The notes under the pieces were generated by a model. That model did not search any database, was not told the DNA's origin, and worked only from the letters and a program-made list of their open reading frames with translations. The position numbers and the translations under genes were made by a program. DNA of 6,973 nt from Deltaproteobacteria bacterium UBA6930 (lineage in GTDB: Bacteria; Myxococcota_A; UBA9160; UBA6930), in the NCBI GenBank assembly GCA_002450755.1, contig DKAI01000115.1:1-6973 (forward strand). Direction: 5' to 3'. The number at the start of each line of letters is the position of its first letter. Within the stretch, counting starts at the first letter, position 1. Positions 1 to 6,430 of this stretch are shown piece after piece.

Positions 1-981
1 CCAAAGGTTTCCTTCCGAATCAGCGTTTATTGTATGAGGTCCCTGAGGTCCCTCCCCCGGCACTTCGTACCAATCTATCGAGCCATTTTTAGGATCGAGA
101 GCCCCGAGTCGATCACCATCGAGTTCAACGAACCATATTTTGTCCGATCCAGGAGCTACAGCCACTTCCCTCGTCCAGCCGAAACTCGGAAGAGCGAACT
201 CTTCTATTACAGTTTCACCGGTAACACCGTACTCGCCTAACCTTTCAATATCGTTGTATTCAAAATATTCATCGAAATTAGTTGGAAACTTCGAGGCGAG
301 AAGAGGAACAACGAGATTCATATCACGAGGAACTAGAAAGCTCGTCTCTGGTACTAAAGCGGCGAGATAATCTGGATGTTGTGCGGAAAGACCCCAACGG
401 AATTGGGTATTTCCAACAGGACCCATCGCGAAGGCCTGGGATCGCATGTACTGCACCATCGCTTCCCACGCCATTGTTTTTTGTTCGGTGCCAATACCTT
501 GAAGACCACTCGACCACCTTCGCACTCTTTCAGCACCCAACTGATGGCAATTCGAACATTCATGAATAGCCGTGTGATAGTCTCTTTCCCCCGGAGTTCC
601 TGGAATCCACGCTGAAGCAGGAACCTGTGTTGCGACATTCTTAACCGCTTTCATTACAAGTTGAACTTTCGAATCCTTGCCCTCTCTTGTAGTTGAACGT
701 TCGCTTTCTACCCAACCAATCCGAAAAGCTTCTACCGTTGCGTTCTCACCCGAAATTTTGAGCACAGGAGATTTGAAGCTTCCATCCTTAGTACTGAAAA
801 CACTGGTGGTTCTAGGGGCGCCCTCTAGACTGGAAATATTAATGCGAACAAATGGAACAGGATTTCCCTCTGTATCGACTACCGTTCCGGAAATATGATT
901 GGACCATGCATGATTGCCAATCAGAACTGGCACAAGTACCAACATCAAGAAAAATAACTGTCTATTCAACACGCGGTTCAC
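1..981 (-). CDS. Secreted c-haem / Vgb-type beta-propeller protein with carboxypeptidase-regulatory-like domain (5' part only)
   Basis: An open frame of 327 codons runs from a GTG at 981 to the left edge without a stop, so the C-terminal part is missing. The start is set by GGAGGT (988-993) six bases upstream and by the hydrophobic leader it adds: residues 6-22 are apolar and a cleavage site near AWS (25-27) is plausible, so export to the periplasm is likely. Residues about 28-110 read as a carboxypeptidase-regulatory-like beta-sandwich (SGTVVDTEGNPVPFVRI, then STKDGSFKSP). C142-x-x-C145-H146 is a class c haem motif; Met175, Met179 or Met186 could be the distal ligand. From about residue 255 the protein shows propeller-like repeats (EFALPSFGWTREVAVAPGSD, KIWFVE, GPHTI..DSEGNLW) typical of the streptogramin lyase (Vgb) fold. 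The Vgb catalytic His/Glu residues would lie outside the window, so lyase activity cannot be judged. A role in electron transfer or extracytoplasmic oxidation or lysis is inference. It is divergent from the DMFase-like genes. Confidence 0.85.
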   Translation of the reverse strand, partial: MNRVLNRQLFFLMLVLVPVLIGNHAWSNHISGTVVDTEGNPVPFVRINISSLEGAPRTTSVFSTKDGSFKSPVLKISGENATVEAFRIGWVESERSTTREGKDSKVQLVMKAVKNVATQVPASAWIPGTPGERDYHTAIHECSNCHQLGAERVRRWSSGLQGIGTEQKTMAWEAMVQYMRSQAFAMGPVGNTQFRWGLSAQHPDYLAALVPETSFLVPRDMNLVVPLLASKFPTNFDEYFEYNDIERLGEYGVTGETVIEEFALPSFGWTREVAVAPGSDKIWFVELDGDRLGALDPKNGSIDWYEVPGEGPQGPHTINADSEGNLW

Positions 982-987
982 AGTAAC

Positions 988-993
988 ACCTCC
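988..993 (-). promoter_or_regulatory. Ribosome binding site fixing the GTG start at 981
   Basis: GGAGGT on the minus strand lies six bases before the GTG. It supports this start over the in-frame ATG at codon 13, which would cut off most of the signal peptide. Confidence 0.75.
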
Positions 994-1153
994 ATTCAAA
1001 GCCCTATGGATACATTTGGGGCCGTAGAATAGCACCTCTTAAAGATAAATATTATCCAATTCAATAAAAACCGGCGGGATTTCCTGTGTTTAGACGCCAT
1101 GCCACAAACACTAAACTCAAACAATATTCTCGTCCTATCTCACAAATTTTTTG

Positions 1154-1181
1154 TTGGTGTGCTTACCGATAAGCGTATAGT
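1154..1181 (+). promoter_or_regulatory. Candidate sigma70-type promoter for the DMFase-like genes
   Basis: TATAGT (1176-1181) matches the -10 consensus at five of six positions. TTGGTG (1154-1159) could serve as a -35 with a 16-base spacer; TTGTTG at 1151 is an alternative but would need a 19-base spacer. The element ends about 48 bases before the GTG at 1230, a reasonable leader length. It was found by eye only; the -35 match is weak. Confidence 0.4.
1161..1174. promoter_or_regulatory. Palindrome inside the promoter spacer, candidate operator
   Basis: GCTTA (1161-1165) and TAAGC (1170-1174) are perfect inverted arms around CCGA. They sit between the proposed -35 and -10 boxes, where a bound repressor would block RNA polymerase. 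No regulator gene is in the window, so the binding protein is unknown, and a 5-base arm can arise by chance. Confidence 0.3.
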
Positions 1182-1229
1182 TTAAAAAGTTTCCAAGAGA
1201 GCATTGGAACAGTAAAGGGAGATGCTTCT

Positions 1230-1658
1230 GTGAAAACAAAACGACCCGAAGGTACACTCCATCAGGATTATTCATTCAAGGCTCTGGATGATTTTAACTT
1301 TCATAACTACCTACTACCTATCCTGAAAGATCAAGAACATCGACAAGCGCTTATCGCTGAACATAAAGCACGACCCATATATCGAGGGACAAGAGCAGGT
1401 CAGGCCCCCGATATGGATAGCCCGGAACTTTCCCGACTACTTGATAAGCTACGAGTTGCAGAAGTTGCCGGGAAGCATTGCATTATCGAGGTAGTTCCTT
1501 GGAAACAGTACAATATAGGCATTTTGCCTGGGAGCCGGGGACTCAAAATTCAGATTACCGAAGAATCCTTCGAGACAAGAGAGGAAGCGGAGCACTCAAT
1601 TTTTCTCAAACGATTACAAAACCTTTTGGATATATATCATGTCAACGAACTACCCTGA
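1230..1658 (+). CDS. dmfA1: N,N-dimethylformamidase-like small (alpha) subunit
   Basis: A 142-residue cytoplasmic protein starting at GTG 1230, preceded by AAGGGAGA (1214-1221). The best match from memory is the small subunit of Paracoccus/Alcaligenes DMFase (about 132 residues). The shared traits are a helical, charged N-terminal half, an SPELSRLLDKLRV segment (64-76), the stretch KHCIIEVVPWKQYNIGIL (82-99), and a C-terminal signature SFETREEAEHSIFLKRLQ (113-130). The known enzyme hydrolyses N,N-dimethylformamide to dimethylamine and formate; the small subunit packs on the large one and does not carry the iron ligands. Assignment is strengthened by the overlapping large-subunit gene, which starts 20 bases before this gene's stop. 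The first ~60 residues are less family-like, so substrate and partner details may differ. No signal peptide is visible. Confidence 0.8.
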   Translation: MKTKRPEGTLHQDYSFKALDDFNFHNYLLPILKDQEHRQALIAEHKARPIYRGTRAGQAPDMDSPELSRLLDKLRVAEVAGKHCIIEVVPWKQYNIGILPGSRGLKIQITEESFETREEAEHSIFLKRLQNLLDIYHVNELP

Positions 1659-4047
1659 GAACAATACGAAATTACCGACACTTCGAATAACCGGATACAG
1701 CGATCCTTTTTCAGTCAAACATGGAGAAGAGATTGATTTTTTCGTACATAGCGAACAAAGTGAATCTTATGAAGTGCAAATTGTTCGTTTGGTTCATGGC
1801 GATACGAATCCTGCAGGACCGGGTTACAAAGAAGTTGAAATTGATACGGCAATTAATGGGACTTATCGCGGACAATCCCAGCCGGTTTTTGCAGGCTCAT
1901 ATATCTACGTTCCAGATGATGAGCGACTAACTTTAAGCAGCTTCTCACTGGGCGCATTAATTTATCCAACTACACCCGATTTAGGTAAACAAGGCATTAT
2001 TACGAAATGGTCTGAAACTGAAGAGACGGGTTACGGACTTTTTATCGATGAGAATTCTCAGTTATCTCTTTGGATAGGCAACGGAAAAGGGAAAAAGAGG
2101 AAAATATCATCAGACCGTCCTTTGTTTCGGAAGGTATGGTACTCGGTAGGTGCAACTTTTAATGCCGTTACCGGCGAAGTGGGGCTCTATCAGATTCCTT
2201 ACATCACATCAACGAGCGGTGGTCACGGAATGAGACTCGTCGAGCCAATTTCGGACACAGAGTTCGAAATCCAAACCAAAGTCACCCCGGGTACTCCTTC
2301 TAAGAATGATTGTCCTCTTTTAATTGCCGCATCAACCCGAAAATCAAAATCTGGTCGAAATCTCCGGGGAGGGCACTACAAGGACTGCGGTAAAAATCTG
2401 AACATTCCGATTCACGAAGCGAATTTTAACGGCCGCATAGAAAGGCCGATTTTAAGCCAAGAGGCACTACAGCGTTCAGAAATTGAAAGTTTAGTACTGG
2501 GCAATCAACCTCTTACAAATCGACAAGCTCAATCGGTAATAGGACTGTGGAATTTTTCTCGAAATATTGGAGAAAACGCGGCTTCCCAAAAAATTGTCGA
2601 CGAATCTTTAAATGGTCTACACGGAACGTGCGTAAATCTTCCAGACCGTGGAATGCCAGGGCATAATTGGTCAGGTGATCACATGAGCTTTGTAGCCGCA
2701 CCCCGAGAGTATGGGGCTATTCATTTCCATGATGATTCGGTTGATGACGCGAGGTGGAATAAAGATTTTTCTCTAAAAATACCGAAACATTTAAAAAGTG
2801 GCGTATATGCCGCGCGATTACGTATCAATGGCGAGGAGACCCCAGAAACTGAAGACTACATCCCTTTTGTGGTCAGACCTTCAAAAGGAAAACCAACAGC
2901 CAAAATTGCCTTGGTTCTCCCCTTAGCGAGCTATCTAGCGTATGCTAACGAAAATCTCAGTCCTGATTCCCAAGTTGCCCAACTATTAACTGGACGTATT
3001 CCACTTCTTCAATCGGGAGACCTGTTACTCCAAGAAAAATCGGGCTATGGCCTTGGAACGTATACAGTTCACAGTGACGGCTGGGGGGTTTGTACATCTT
3101 CAAGGCTCCGACCAATTTTAAACATGCGTCCAAAATACAGTCACGTCCTCTCTCCTTCAGCGTGGCAACTTAACGCTGACCTCTACATAACAGACTGGCT
3201 CGAGAGTATGGACTTCGAGTTCGATGTTTTCACTGATGAAGACCTACAAAAAGAAGGCGTTGATCTACTGCGTCCATACCGCGTTGTATTAACAGGACAT
3301 CACCCTGAATACAACTCCGAAGAAATGCTCGATGCTTACGAGGCGTACCAGGAACAAGGAGGAAGATGGATTTATTTAGGTGCAAATGGTTTTTATTGGT
3401 GCTGTGTTTTTCACCCTGATAATTCTGGATTAATCGAAGTCCGAAAAGGGGATAATGGCACTCGAGCCTGGACTATCGAACCCGGAGAATACTGTAATGC
3501 TTTTGATGGAAAACACGGGGGTCTTTGGAGAGTTCGCGGGCGAAATATGAGTAAGTTGGTAGGAGTAACTTTTACTTCTTTTGGATTAGGTGCATCGAGT
3601 TACTACAGAAGGACACCTGACAGCTGGTTACCCGAGTGCGAATGGATGTTTGAGGGGATCGGCAAAGATGAACCTATAGGCGACTTCGGTCTGATTGGTG
3701 ACGGTGCCGCGGGACTTGAATTAGATCGTTACGACCTCGAACTGGGCACACCTCACCGTGCATTTGTATTGGCACACTCTGAAGGTCATAACGACTTTTA
3801 CGTCTCGGTTAGTGAGGAATCTACTTTTAACGCGAGAGGGTACTTTGCTGCAGGGGGACTCGGCGATTCGAATCCGTATACAAGAGCCGATATCGTTTAT
3901 TTCAAAACTCCAAACGAAGGGGCAGTATTCTCCGTAAGTTCAATGGCTTGGGTCGGCAGTCTTTCGCACAATAATTACAACAACAACGTGTCTCAGTTAA
4001 CCGCAAACGTAATCCGCGGGTTTCTGAAAGAAAAAACCCTTCCTTGA
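1639..4047 (+). CDS. dmfA2: N,N-dimethylformamidase-like large (beta) subunit, mononuclear iron amidohydrolase
   Basis: An 802-residue cytoplasmic protein, somewhat longer than the roughly 762 residues of Paracoccus DMFase. Residues about 14-70 form the family's N-terminal beta domain (LRITGYSDPFSVKHGEEIDF, then VRLVHGDTNPAGPGYKEVEI). Residues about 80-335 look like the inserted concanavalin/LamG-like domain (GYGLFIDENSQLSLWIG; GLWNFSRNI). The C-terminal catalytic domain follows from about 350. In Paracoccus DMFase, iron is held by two tyrosines and a glutamate (Tyr399, Tyr440, Glu521) with His519 nearby. Candidates here are Tyr435 (in SYLAYANE), Tyr475 (in GLGTYTVHSDGWG) and Glu557 with His555 (in TGHHPEY); the His-x-Glu spacing is kept, and tyrosine spacing differs by one residue. 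The expected reaction is hydrolysis of an amide or formamide bond, but the substrate cannot be read from sequence. The ATG overlaps the small-subunit gene by 20 bases with only a weak GGA upstream, so translational coupling is likely. Confidence 0.88.
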   Translation: MSTNYPENNTKLPTLRITGYSDPFSVKHGEEIDFFVHSEQSESYEVQIVRLVHGDTNPAGPGYKEVEIDTAINGTYRGQSQPVFAGSYIYVPDDERLTLSSFSLGALIYPTTPDLGKQGIITKWSETEETGYGLFIDENSQLSLWIGNGKGKKRKISSDRPLFRKVWYSVGATFNAVTGEVGLYQIPYITSTSGGHGMRLVEPISDTEFEIQTKVTPGTPSKNDCPLLIAASTRKSKSGRNLRGGHYKDCGKNLNIPIHEANFNGRIERPILSQEALQRSEIESLVLGNQPLTNRQAQSVIGLWNFSRNIGENAASQKIVDESLNGLHGTCVNLPDRGMPGHNWSGDHMSFVAAPREYGAIHFHDDSVDDARWNKDFSLKIPKHLKSGVYAARLRINGEETPETEDYIPFVVRPSKGKPTAKIALVLPLASYLAYANENLSPDSQVAQLLTGRIPLLQSGDLLLQEKSGYGLGTYTVHSDGWGVCTSSRLRPILNMRPKYSHVLSPSAWQLNADLYITDWLESMDFEFDVFTDEDLQKEGVDLLRPYRVVLTGHHPEYNSEEMLDAYEAYQEQGGRWIYLGANGFYWCCVFHPDNSGLIEVRKGDNGTRAWTIEPGEYCNAFDGKHGGLWRVRGRNMSKLVGVTFTSFGLGASSYYRRTPDSWLPECEWMFEGIGKDEPIGDFGLIGDGAAGLELDRYDLELGTPHRAFVLAHSEGHNDFYVSVSEESTFNARGYFAAGGLGDSNPYTRADIVYFKTPNEGAVFSVSSMAWVGSLSHNNYNNNVSQLTANVIRGFLKEKTLP

Positions 4048-4086
4048 GCGAGACTTCAATATTCTTTTCTAGGAAAATCCATCGCC

Positions 4087-4103
4087 TGACGGACAATCCG
4101 TCA
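4087..4103. terminator. Hairpin at the convergent gene junction, possible bidirectional terminator
   Basis: TGACGGA (4087-4093) and TCCGTCA (4097-4103) form a perfect seven-base stem with a CAA loop, 39 bases after the dmfA2-like stop. On the minus strand the stem includes the oxygenase stop codon. No good T-run follows on either strand (AGAATTT on plus; ATTTT some eight bases downstream on minus), so intrinsic termination is uncertain. A smaller TTTTC-TAG-GAAAA dyad lies at 4065-4077. Confidence 0.35.
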
Positions 4104-5375
4104 AGAATTTACGCGGTCTACCACAGCCTGGTAGAGGTGACGAGGAGCAGCTTCGCCATCGCAAAAAACGACATCCTCCACCGCACCCGATTCTAGACCT
4201 TCCTGTGAAGCGTCCAAAGTCACCGTATCCTCTCTAAAAGCATCACGAAGCAAGATCTTTCCGTGCTCTTGGGACAGCAACTCGCTAGGTTTCGTAGCTT
4301 CAGTAAAATTAATACTGCCAATCCAGCGTGTTTTGTTTACGTCAATTGGCCAAAACTCGTGTCCGTAGTAGCCCCCAATAAAAGGATCAACCAACATGTT
4401 CGGGAAAAATCCCACACAATCGAATGCATAGAAAGGATCGTTATTGGGGTTTGCGCCCTGGTACTGGCTTTTAATTTTGTCGCCACCAGCATACCAGTTG
4501 TTCCCTCGGCTTAAGACCCACCTTTCGAGTTCGTCGGGCTGATAATCAGGCGAGACCATAAAGGTTATCGCCCGGTTTCCTCCCTCATAAAGCGAAATCG
4601 AGGTTGGAGTACAATTGGGATTAAGTGGACCATTGAACGCAGTTGGGATCGTTGCTGCATGCACAGTTTGCACATGATATCCCTCTTGGAACGCATCGAT
4701 GGCTACCTTCCAGTTACAATTTACAGTCGCGGTCCAAACACCGGTCTTTCGTAATTTTTCAAACGGAAAATCTTTAAGGTTAGTAGTATGTGGCGCGATT
4801 TGCTCTTCGAGTGCCTGATCTGGGTCTTCTTTGGCGTTGATGAAGATAAAATCTTTCCATACCGCGCAGTTGATCGGCTTTAAGCCTCTAGCTGACTTAT
4901 TTATGTCAAAAAATTGACTTTCGTTCGGTACATGTTTCAACTCACCATCGTGACCATACACCCAACCATGAAAACGACAGGTGAAATATTTTCGGTTCGA
5001 ACTCTCCCAGGAATCTGTTTCATCCCAACAAACTTTCGTTCCCCGATGTTGGCACGCATTATAAAAAGCTTTAATTTCCCCATGGTCATCGCGACAAATA
5101 ATAAAGGACGGATAAGTACCGTCTTTCTTAGTACGCAATACCTCCATTGTTACAACGAAATAGTCGCCAGGTTTCTTCAGGCGCTCCGCGCGCCCCGCGT
5201 AGAGCCACATCTGCTTGAAAATCTTTTCACGCTCGGCCTCAAAAAACTCTTCGGAGATATAGGGCTCAACCGAAACCGGTCCAGTATCCATATGGGGGTG
5301 CTGTTCTGCAATCGGCCTTGTATTTTTCCAATCGGGCAGACGAAGCTCGGGGTTATTTTCGATTTGAGTACTCAA
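4101..5375 (-). CDS. Rieske non-haem iron oxygenase, alpha (catalytic) subunit
   Basis: A 424-residue cytoplasmic oxygenase. The N-terminal Rieske domain carries the [2Fe-2S] ligands Cys108-x-His110 (CQHRG) and Cys133-x-x-His136 (CRFHGW). The C-terminal SRPBCC-like catalytic domain has DAFQEGYHVQTVH (227-239): His234 and His239 are the likely iron ligands, Asp227 is the likely bridging aspartate between the two metal centres, and Asp383 in REDTVTLD is the best candidate third ligand. All key residues are present, so the enzyme should be active. Family members use O2 and NAD(P)H-derived electrons to hydroxylate or dealkylate aromatic or N-alkyl compounds; the substrate here is unknown. No ferredoxin, reductase or NTF2-like beta subunit lies in the window, so electrons must come from elsewhere. 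The start is TTG at 5375, chosen because AGGAG lies six bases upstream and the family-like N-terminus follows. It sits 27 bases after the small helical-protein gene and is probably cotranscribed with it. Confidence 0.93.
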   Translation of the reverse strand: MSTQIENNPELRLPDWKNTRPIAEQHPHMDTGPVSVEPYISEEFFEAEREKIFKQMWLYAGRAERLKKPGDYFVVTMEVLRTKKDGTYPSFIICRDDHGEIKAFYNACQHRGTKVCWDETDSWESSNRKYFTCRFHGWVYGHDGELKHVPNESQFFDINKSARGLKPINCAVWKDFIFINAKEDPDQALEEQIAPHTTNLKDFPFEKLRKTGVWTATVNCNWKVAIDAFQEGYHVQTVHAATIPTAFNGPLNPNCTPTSISLYEGGNRAITFMVSPDYQPDELERWVLSRGNNWYAGGDKIKSQYQGANPNNDPFYAFDCVGFFPNMLVDPFIGGYYGHEFWPIDVNKTRWIGSINFTEATKPSELLSQEHGKILLRDAFREDTVTLDASQEGLESGAVEDVVFCDGEAAPRHLYQAVVDRVNS

Positions 5376-5381
5376 TTTTCT

Positions 5382-5386
5382 CTCCT
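5382..5386 (-). promoter_or_regulatory. Ribosome binding site supporting the TTG start of the oxygenase
   Basis: AGGAG on the minus strand is six bases before the TTG at 5375. The next in-frame ATG is at codon 29, which has no comparable site and would remove the conserved N-terminal region. Confidence 0.7.
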
Positions 5387-5402
5387 ACTACGAATTCTTG
5401 GT

Positions 5403-5762
5403 CTAATCAACCTGTTCGGCCACATCGGAAGCCGAGATTACGTGAAAACGGTTAAAATCAATCGAGTTCGGAACATCCGGATGTCGATAAGTTATTACTG
5501 CTGGTGATACTTCCATAAGCATTTGCCCGAGCCTTAACAAGGCCATGGCCTGCGGGGGCATCGCAGTTATCTCATATTGATCAATGTAGTCCGCTATATC
5601 ATCCAAGAGAGGAAAAACGGCTTTGTAATAATCGTCAAGTTCTTCCATCGTTCGGTTTACGCGAAATCTGTAGCGTTCCTGTTCTGAATCAACCATCCAA
5701 TCGGGACAGTATTTTTCCAACAAGGAAAACTGTTCGGGCAAAAACTTCTGGCTCTCGCTCAT
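5403..5762 (-). CDS. Small helical protein of unknown function next to the Rieske oxygenase
   Basis: A 119-residue protein starting at ATG 5762, directly after AAGGAAGGA (5766-5774). An in-frame TTG at 5810 would add 16 residues but lacks a good binding site, so the ATG is preferred. The sequence is mostly charged helix: KFLPEQFSLLEKYCPDWMV (6-24), SEQERYRFRVNRTMEELDDY (26-45), AVFPLLDDIADYIDQY (48-63), then QAMALLRLGQMLMEVSPAV (71-89) and a tail HPDVPNSIDFNRF (94-106). No signal peptide or membrane segment is seen. It is not an oxygenase beta subunit: it is too short and lacks that beta-rich pattern. Proteins of this general shape appear, as far as I recall, beside Rieske oxygenases in other bacteria, but I know no assigned function. 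A chaperone, accessory or regulatory partner of the oxygenase is a guess from the 27-base spacing. Confidence 0.8.
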   Translation of the reverse strand: MSESQKFLPEQFSLLEKYCPDWMVDSEQERYRFRVNRTMEELDDYYKAVFPLLDDIADYIDQYEITAMPPQAMALLRLGQMLMEVSPAVITYRHPDVPNSIDFNRFHVISASDVAEQVD

Positions 5763-5765
5763 GTT

Positions 5766-5774
5766 TCCTTCCTT
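5766..5774 (-). promoter_or_regulatory. Ribosome binding site fixing the ATG start at 5762
   Basis: AAGGAAGGA reads on the minus strand and ends four bases before the start codon; its first AAGGA lies seven bases from the ATG. It decides against the upstream TTG at 5810. Confidence 0.7.
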
Positions 5775-5828
5775 CTCCAAAAAACTTAACTCCGAGCTTT
5801 CGTTCGACAAACGAGCAGGCCCGTATCC

Positions 5829-5846
5829 GTCTAACCCAGTTTAGAC
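5829..5846. promoter_or_regulatory. Inverted repeat upstream of the small helical-protein gene
   Basis: GTCTAA (5829-5834) and TTAGAC (5841-5846) are perfect six-base arms around a six-base centre, in the 165-base gap between the DUF1330 gene and the small helical-protein gene. It could be an operator for a separate promoter of the oxygenase pair. On the minus strand it is not followed by a T-run, so it is not a convincing terminator for the DUF1330 gene. No clear -35/-10 pair was found beside it. Confidence 0.25.
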
Positions 5847-5927
5847 CTTTTCTTTCCTAAAAGCACAAGAAGCGTTCGCAACCTACTGGCATGGAGAAGG
5901 CTGTAGATTTCTAACAAAATCAGTATC

Positions 5928-6311
5928 TTATAGAAATTCCATCACCGTCTTAGAGGCCATAATTACGTGTTTTTCTACGCCATTTTTCCTATCTACATTG
6001 GCTTTGGAATAGACCGAATTACTCACTAGTTCTAGAAAAGCCGATCGGTTCGGATATTCTACCAGAACAGACCAGTCCCAATCGACGTCTCCCCCCTCGT
6101 GAAGCACCGGGTGCTGAATATTTCCAGCCCATAAGACACGGCCCCCGACTTTCTCCATAAGAGGAGTCACTTCTTCGGCATATCTTTTGTATGCGTCGCT
6201 TCCAGTACCATTTCCGTCAGAAGAAACCTCACGAAATTTCACTAGATTCAACATGACCACCGGGCCGTCATCCGGAAACTCTCTGAGTACATTAATCTCA
6301 AAATTGGACAT
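5928..6311 (-). CDS. DUF1330-like ferredoxin-fold protein
   Basis: A 127-residue cytoplasmic protein that starts at ATG 6311 with AAGGAAAGG (6315-6323) upstream. It matches the DUF1330 dimeric alpha/beta-barrel pattern: GPVVMLNLVKFR (16-27), Y41..Y44..VTPLMEKVGGRVLWAG (48-63), WDWSVLVEYPNRSAFLELV (78-96) and a late YSKANVDRKNGVEKHVIM (101-118). Such domains are about 100 residues, occur as dimers and are relatives of antibiotic monooxygenase and stress-response barrel folds; the biochemical role of DUF1330 is mostly unknown. Lying upstream of the oxygenase genes on the same strand, it may take part in the same pathway, but the 165-base gap leaves room for independent transcription. It is divergent from the DUF4345-like gene across a 119-base region. 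Confidence 0.85.
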   Translation of the reverse strand: MSNFEINVLREFPDDGPVVMLNLVKFREVSSDGNGTGSDAYKRYAEEVTPLMEKVGGRVLWAGNIQHPVLHEGGDVDWDWSVLVEYPNRSAFLELVSNSVYSKANVDRKNGVEKHVIMASKTVMEFL

Positions 6312-6430
6312 TTGCCTTTCCTTATTTAAAATTCGACCGTAAGTAATTGAAAGCTAGAAAATTTCGCAAGTATTCAAAAAATGTAGTCCAGGGATCCAAG
6401 AATCTCTAGCGGGAAGCAGGGATCATCAAT
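6312..6430. other. Divergent intergenic region between DUF1330-like and DUF4345-like genes
   Basis: This 119-base AT-rich stretch must hold start signals for both flanking genes. A plus-strand pair TTGAAA (near 6348) and TATTCA with an 18-base spacer is possible but poor in the -10 box. No convincing minus-strand promoter or palindrome was found. Confidence 0.4.

Larger units (their letters stand above)
982..1229. other. Divergent control region between the secreted haem/propeller gene and the DMFase-like genes
   Basis: This 248-base non-coding stretch separates two divergent genes. The right half holds the candidate DMFase promoter and palindrome. The left half contains AT-rich sequence (TTGAATTGGATAATATTTAT on the minus strand, near 1040-1063) that could include a -10 element for the leftward gene, but no matching -35 is clear. 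A longer dyad, GTTTAG (1088-1093) and CTAAAC (1111-1116) with a 17-base centre, lies between them. Confidence 0.5.

Noticed and set aside
35..52. Tandem 9-base direct repeat TGAGGTCCC
   Set aside because: It lies inside coding sequence and encodes a Gly-Pro-Gln-Gly-Pro-His step in the propeller protein; two copies only, with no sign of a functional DNA element.
282..638. Several overlapping open frames on both strands between about 280 and 640
   Set aside because: They are shadows of the long minus-strand frame 981-1, which has a start site, signal peptide and recognisable domains.
1088..1116. GTTTAG/CTAAAC dyad with a 17-base centre in the divergent control region
   Set aside because: The arms are short and far apart, and no promoter element was found in a fitting position, so it is only noted as a possible binding site.
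4914..5507. A 197-codon plus-strand open frame antisense to the oxygenase
   Set aside because: It lies opposite the well-supported Rieske gene, shows no recognisable domain, and reads as a shadow of the true coding frame.
5763..5810. N-terminal extension of the small helical protein from a TTG at 5810
   Set aside because: The extension has no good ribosome binding site, while the ATG at 5762 has a strong one placed within the would-be extension.
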